This document shows, one piece after another, positions 62,401 through 64,000 of a stretch of DNA of 64,000 bases (position 1 is the first letter of the stretch; each line of letters starts with the position of its first letter). This stretch comes from an uncultured Marvinbryantia sp. (lineage in GTDB: Bacteria > Bacillota > Clostridia > Lachnospirales > Lachnospiraceae). Under the pieces are notes generated by a model. The model made no database searches and had not been told where the DNA came from. It saw nothing but the letters and a program-made list of their open reading frames with translations. Location of the stretch: positions 42,886 to 106,885 of the forward strand of contig CAKRVB010000008.1 in assembly GCA_934408725.1 (NCBI GenBank). Direction: 5' to 3'. A program made the translations under genes and the position numbers.

Positions 62401-62560
62401 GATGGGAAATGAAAAGATCGAACAGATCTTAAGTACCCATAAAGAAGAAATCGAATCTGCAGTACTGGCCAACGACATAGTACTCGGCAGCATCAGTGGA
62501 TATACCAAAGACTGGAGTATTAATGGCGAAAAGGTAACCATGGCTGTTGAAAAGCAGTAA
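59405..62560 (+). CDS. ileS: Isoleucyl-tRNA synthetase
   Basis: 1051-residue class I synthetase. The HIGH motif is in GKPHIGHVLTR (about residue 57) and KMSKS in GQKMSKSKGNAV (about 602-606). The editing domain lies between them (about 190-400) and the anticodon-binding domain in the last third. YRYHDDYIESEWWALK-type and WDTHGLPVELEVEK segments mark the long eukaryote-like IleS branch common in clostridia, often linked to mupirocin insensitivity. AGAAAGGAAGAACGAC provides the ribosome site. Controlled by the T-box directly upstream. Confidence 0.97.
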   Translation: MYKKVSTDLNFVEREKDVEKFWKENHIFEKSMENRKEGPTYTFYDGPPTANGKPHIGHVLTRVIKDMIPRYHTMKGEMVPRKAGWDTHGLPVELEVEKMLGLDGKEQIEEYGLVPFINKCKESVWKYKGMWEDFSGTVGFWADMDNPYVTYHDDYIESEWWALKEIWNKKLLYKGFKIVPYCPRCGTPLSAQEVAQGYKTVKERSAVVRFKVKGEDAYILAWTTTPWTLPSNVALCVNPDETYVKVKAADGYTYYMAEALADKILGPLGTEDTPAYEVLETYKGTDLEYKEYEPLYQCAADVADKQHKKAHFVTCDTYVTLTDGTGVVHIAPAFGEDDSKVGRKYDLPFVQFVNGKGEMTEETPFAGLFVKKADPEVLKDLDARSLLFDAPKFEHEYPHCWRCDTPLIYYARESWFIKMTAVKDDLIRNNNTINWIPESIGKGRFGDWLENVQDWGISRNRYWGTPLNIWECECGHMHSIGSRQELFEMSGNEAAKTVELHRPYIDEITIKCPECGKEMHRVPEVIDCWFDSGAMPFAQHHYPFENKDVFEKQFPAKFISEAVDQTRGWFYSLLAESTLLFNKAPYENVIVLGHVQDENGQKMSKSKGNAVDPFDALEKYGADAIRWYFYINSAPWLPNRFHGKAVQEGQRKFMGTLWNTYAFFVLYANIDEFDATKYTLDYDKLSVMDKWLLSKMNTMIKTVDEDLAAYKIPETARALQEFVDDCSNWYVRRSRERFWAKGMEQDKINAYMTLYTALVNVAKAAAPMIPFMTEQIYQNLVCSIDKTAPESVHLCDFPVADEAHIDPELEADMDEVLKVVVLGRAARNAANVKNRQPIANMYVKAPKTLSEYFTDIIRDELNSKQVTFTEEVDGFVSYTFKPQLKTVGPKYGKLLGAIRQQLSALDGQAAMKELKETGALHLDIEGDTDVVLTSDDLLIETAQSEDYVTEQDNEVTVVLEIKLTPELIEEGFVNELISKVQTMRKEADFQVMDRIIVYAMGNEKIEQILSTHKEEIESAVLANDIVLGSISGYTKDWSINGEKVTMAVEKQ

Positions 62561-62579
62561 AAGACGAAGGGAGAAGTCA

Positions 62580-64000
62580 ATGGCAACAAAGAAATTTAAT
62601 AAGAAAGAGTTTATCAGGGAAGTAAAAGCCAATGTGAAGGCTCTGTACAGAAAGAATCTGGAAGAGGCTACACAGCAGCAGTTATTTCAGGCTGTATCTT
62701 ATGCCGTAAAGGATGAGATCATTGAAAACTGGCTGGCTACACAGGAACAGTATGAGAAGGACGATCCGAAGTATGTATACTATATGTCCATGGAGTTCCT
62801 GATGGGCCGTGCACTGGGTAACAATATGATCAACCTGACGATTTACGATGAAGTAAAAGAAGCACTGGAAGAGATTGGTCTGGATATCAATGTGATCGAA
62901 GATCAGGAACCAGATGCAGCCCTTGGTAATGGTGGTCTTGGACGTCTGGCAGCGTGCTTTCTGGATTCTCTTGCAACTCTGGGCTATCCGGCATACGGAT
63001 GCGGTATCCGTTATCGTTATGGTATGTTCAAACAGAAGATTGAAGACGGATATCAGGTAGAAGTACCGGATAACTGGCTGAAAGATGGCAATCCATTCGA
63101 GCTGCGTCGTCCGGAATATGCAAAAGAAGTAAAATTCGGCGGTTATGTTCGTGTAGAATATGATGAGAAGACCGGACGTAACTACTACAAACAGGAAGGA
63201 TATCAGTCCGTACGTGCTGTACCATATGATTTCCCGATTGTTGGTTACAATAACAATATCGTAAATACCTTACGTATCTGGGATGCAGAAGCAATCAGCG
63301 AATTCCAGCTGGATTCTTTCGACAAAGGTGATTACCGCAAGGCAGTAGAACAGGAAAACCTGGCCCGCAACATCGTAGAAGTTCTGTATCCGAATGATAA
63401 CCACTATGCAGGAAAAGAACTGCGTCTGAAACAGCAGTACTTCTTTATTTCTGCAAGTGTGCAGGCAGCCGTTGCAAAATATAAGAAGAACCATGATGAC
63501 ATCCGCAAGTTCTATGAAAAAGCAACCTTCCAGCTGAATGATACCCATCCAACGGTAGCAGTTGCTGAACTGATGCGTATCCTTCTGGATGAAGAAGGTC
63601 TGACATGGGATGAAGCATGGGAAGTTACTTCCAGGACATGTGCATACACCAACCATACCATCATGGCAGAAGCTCTGGAAAAATGGCCAATCGAACTGTT
63701 CTCCAGACTGCTTCCTCGTGTATATCAGATTATTGAAGAGATCAATCGTCGTTTTGTAGCTCAGATTGAAGCAAAATATCCTGGTGATTTCGAAAAAGTC
63801 CGTAAGATGGCTATCATCTTCGACGGACAGGTGAAGATGGCACACCTTGCAATTGCAGCAGGTTACTCTGTAAATGGTGTAGCACAGCTTCATACTGAGA
63901 TTCTGAAGAATCAGGAACTGAAAGACTTCTATCAGATGATGCCAGAGAAGTTCAACAACAAGACCAATGGTATCACACAGAGACGTTTCCTGCTTCACGG
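62580..64000 (+). CDS. glgP: Glycogen/starch/alpha-glucan phosphorylase, 3'-partial
   Basis: The frame is open from ATG 62580 to the end of the window (473 codons of an expected about 820). The translation begins MATKKFNKKEFIREVKANVK and contains YMSMEFLMGRALGNNM and ALGNGGLGRLAACFLDSLAT, the conserved N-terminal blocks of alpha-glucan phosphorylase, then GYGCGIRYRYGMF-like and LNDTHPTVAVAELMR. GAAGGGAGA precedes the start, 19 bases after ileS. The PLP lysine lies beyond the window. It releases glucose-1-phosphate from stored glycogen or maltodextrin. Confidence 0.95.
   Translation, partial: MATKKFNKKEFIREVKANVKALYRKNLEEATQQQLFQAVSYAVKDEIIENWLATQEQYEKDDPKYVYYMSMEFLMGRALGNNMINLTIYDEVKEALEEIGLDINVIEDQEPDAALGNGGLGRLAACFLDSLATLGYPAYGCGIRYRYGMFKQKIEDGYQVEVPDNWLKDGNPFELRRPEYAKEVKFGGYVRVEYDEKTGRNYYKQEGYQSVRAVPYDFPIVGYNNNIVNTLRIWDAEAISEFQLDSFDKGDYRKAVEQENLARNIVEVLYPNDNHYAGKELRLKQQYFFISASVQAAVAKYKKNHDDIRKFYEKATFQLNDTHPTVAVAELMRILLDEEGLTWDEAWEVTSRTCAYTNHTIMAEALEKWPIELFSRLLPRVYQIIEEINRRFVAQIEAKYPGDFEKVRKMAIIFDGQVKMAHLAIAAGYSVNGVAQLHTEILKNQELKDFYQMMPEKFNNKTNGITQRRFLLH

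Noticed and set aside
1..64000. CRISPR arrays, tRNA or rRNA genes, prophage or IS transposases
   Set aside because: No regular spaced repeats, no tRNA cloverleaf or rRNA core sequences and no integrase or transposase frames were seen on reading both strands; small tRNAs could still be missed by eye.

Overview
The window reads as chromosome of an anaerobic gut Bacillota, most likely a Lachnospiraceae (Blautia/Dorea/Mediterraneibacter-like). This rests on the moderate GC content, strong AGGAGG ribosome sites, the gdpP-rplI-dnaB block, a T-box in front of ileS, CUT1 sugar transporters without their own ATPase, a SipW/TasA-like surface operon and a sigma-54 catabolic module. The genus is inference. 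I saw no rRNA, tRNA, prophage, IS transposase or CRISPR array. The first gene (rlmD) and the last (glgP) run off the window. || Layout. 1-8 kb: end of an RlmD-type rRNA methyltransferase; an autoregulated-looking MarR gene with a membrane protein; an SNF-type sodium symporter with a GntR/FadR regulator; a GntP permease with an IlvD/Edd dehydratase (sugar-acid use). 8-13.7 kb, minus strand: DUF885 protein, gdpP (c-di-AMP turnover), rplI and dnaB. 13.7-20.3 kb: a six-gene operon encoding four TasA-like SipW-type exported proteins, a Ser/His SipW signal peptidase and a 902-residue surface protein, behind a long leader. 20.4-29.1 kb: alpha-glucan cluster (binding protein, two permeases, LacI regulator, malQ, an M19 dipeptidase, a GH13 alpha-glucosidase) with a MITE-like insertion. 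29.1-30.4 kb: ClC channel. || 30.6-40.1 kb: a sigma-54 module made of an enhancer-binding protein, three palindromic upstream sites, a -24/-12 promoter, then dpaL, ygeY-like hydrolase, sodium:solute symporter, D-aminoacylase-like amidohydrolase and ridA, with rpoN itself converging on the end. 40.4-41.4 kb: D-lactate-dehydrogenase-like gene. 41.4-50.3 kb: an AraC regulator divergent from a xylo-oligosaccharide cluster (binding protein, two permeases, GH3, GH43, MBL hydrolase). 50.4-56.9 kb: an ABC-F gene divergent from a MarR gene coupled to an RND exporter with a large coiled-coil insertion. 57-64 kb: an acidic lipoprotein, Mrp/NBP35 ATPase, Ile T-box plus ileS, and the start of glgP. || How the parts fit. 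The two ABC clusters bring oligosaccharides in intact for cytoplasmic cleavage; both have a terminator-like hairpin after the binding-protein gene and both binding proteins lack a lipobox. The DpaL module makes 2-aminoacrylate as an enzyme intermediate, which RidA is known to deaminate. The most unusual system is the SipW/TasA-like operon, whose leader holds a short reading frame interrupted by UGA that would otherwise end exactly in an ATGA overlap with the first gene.
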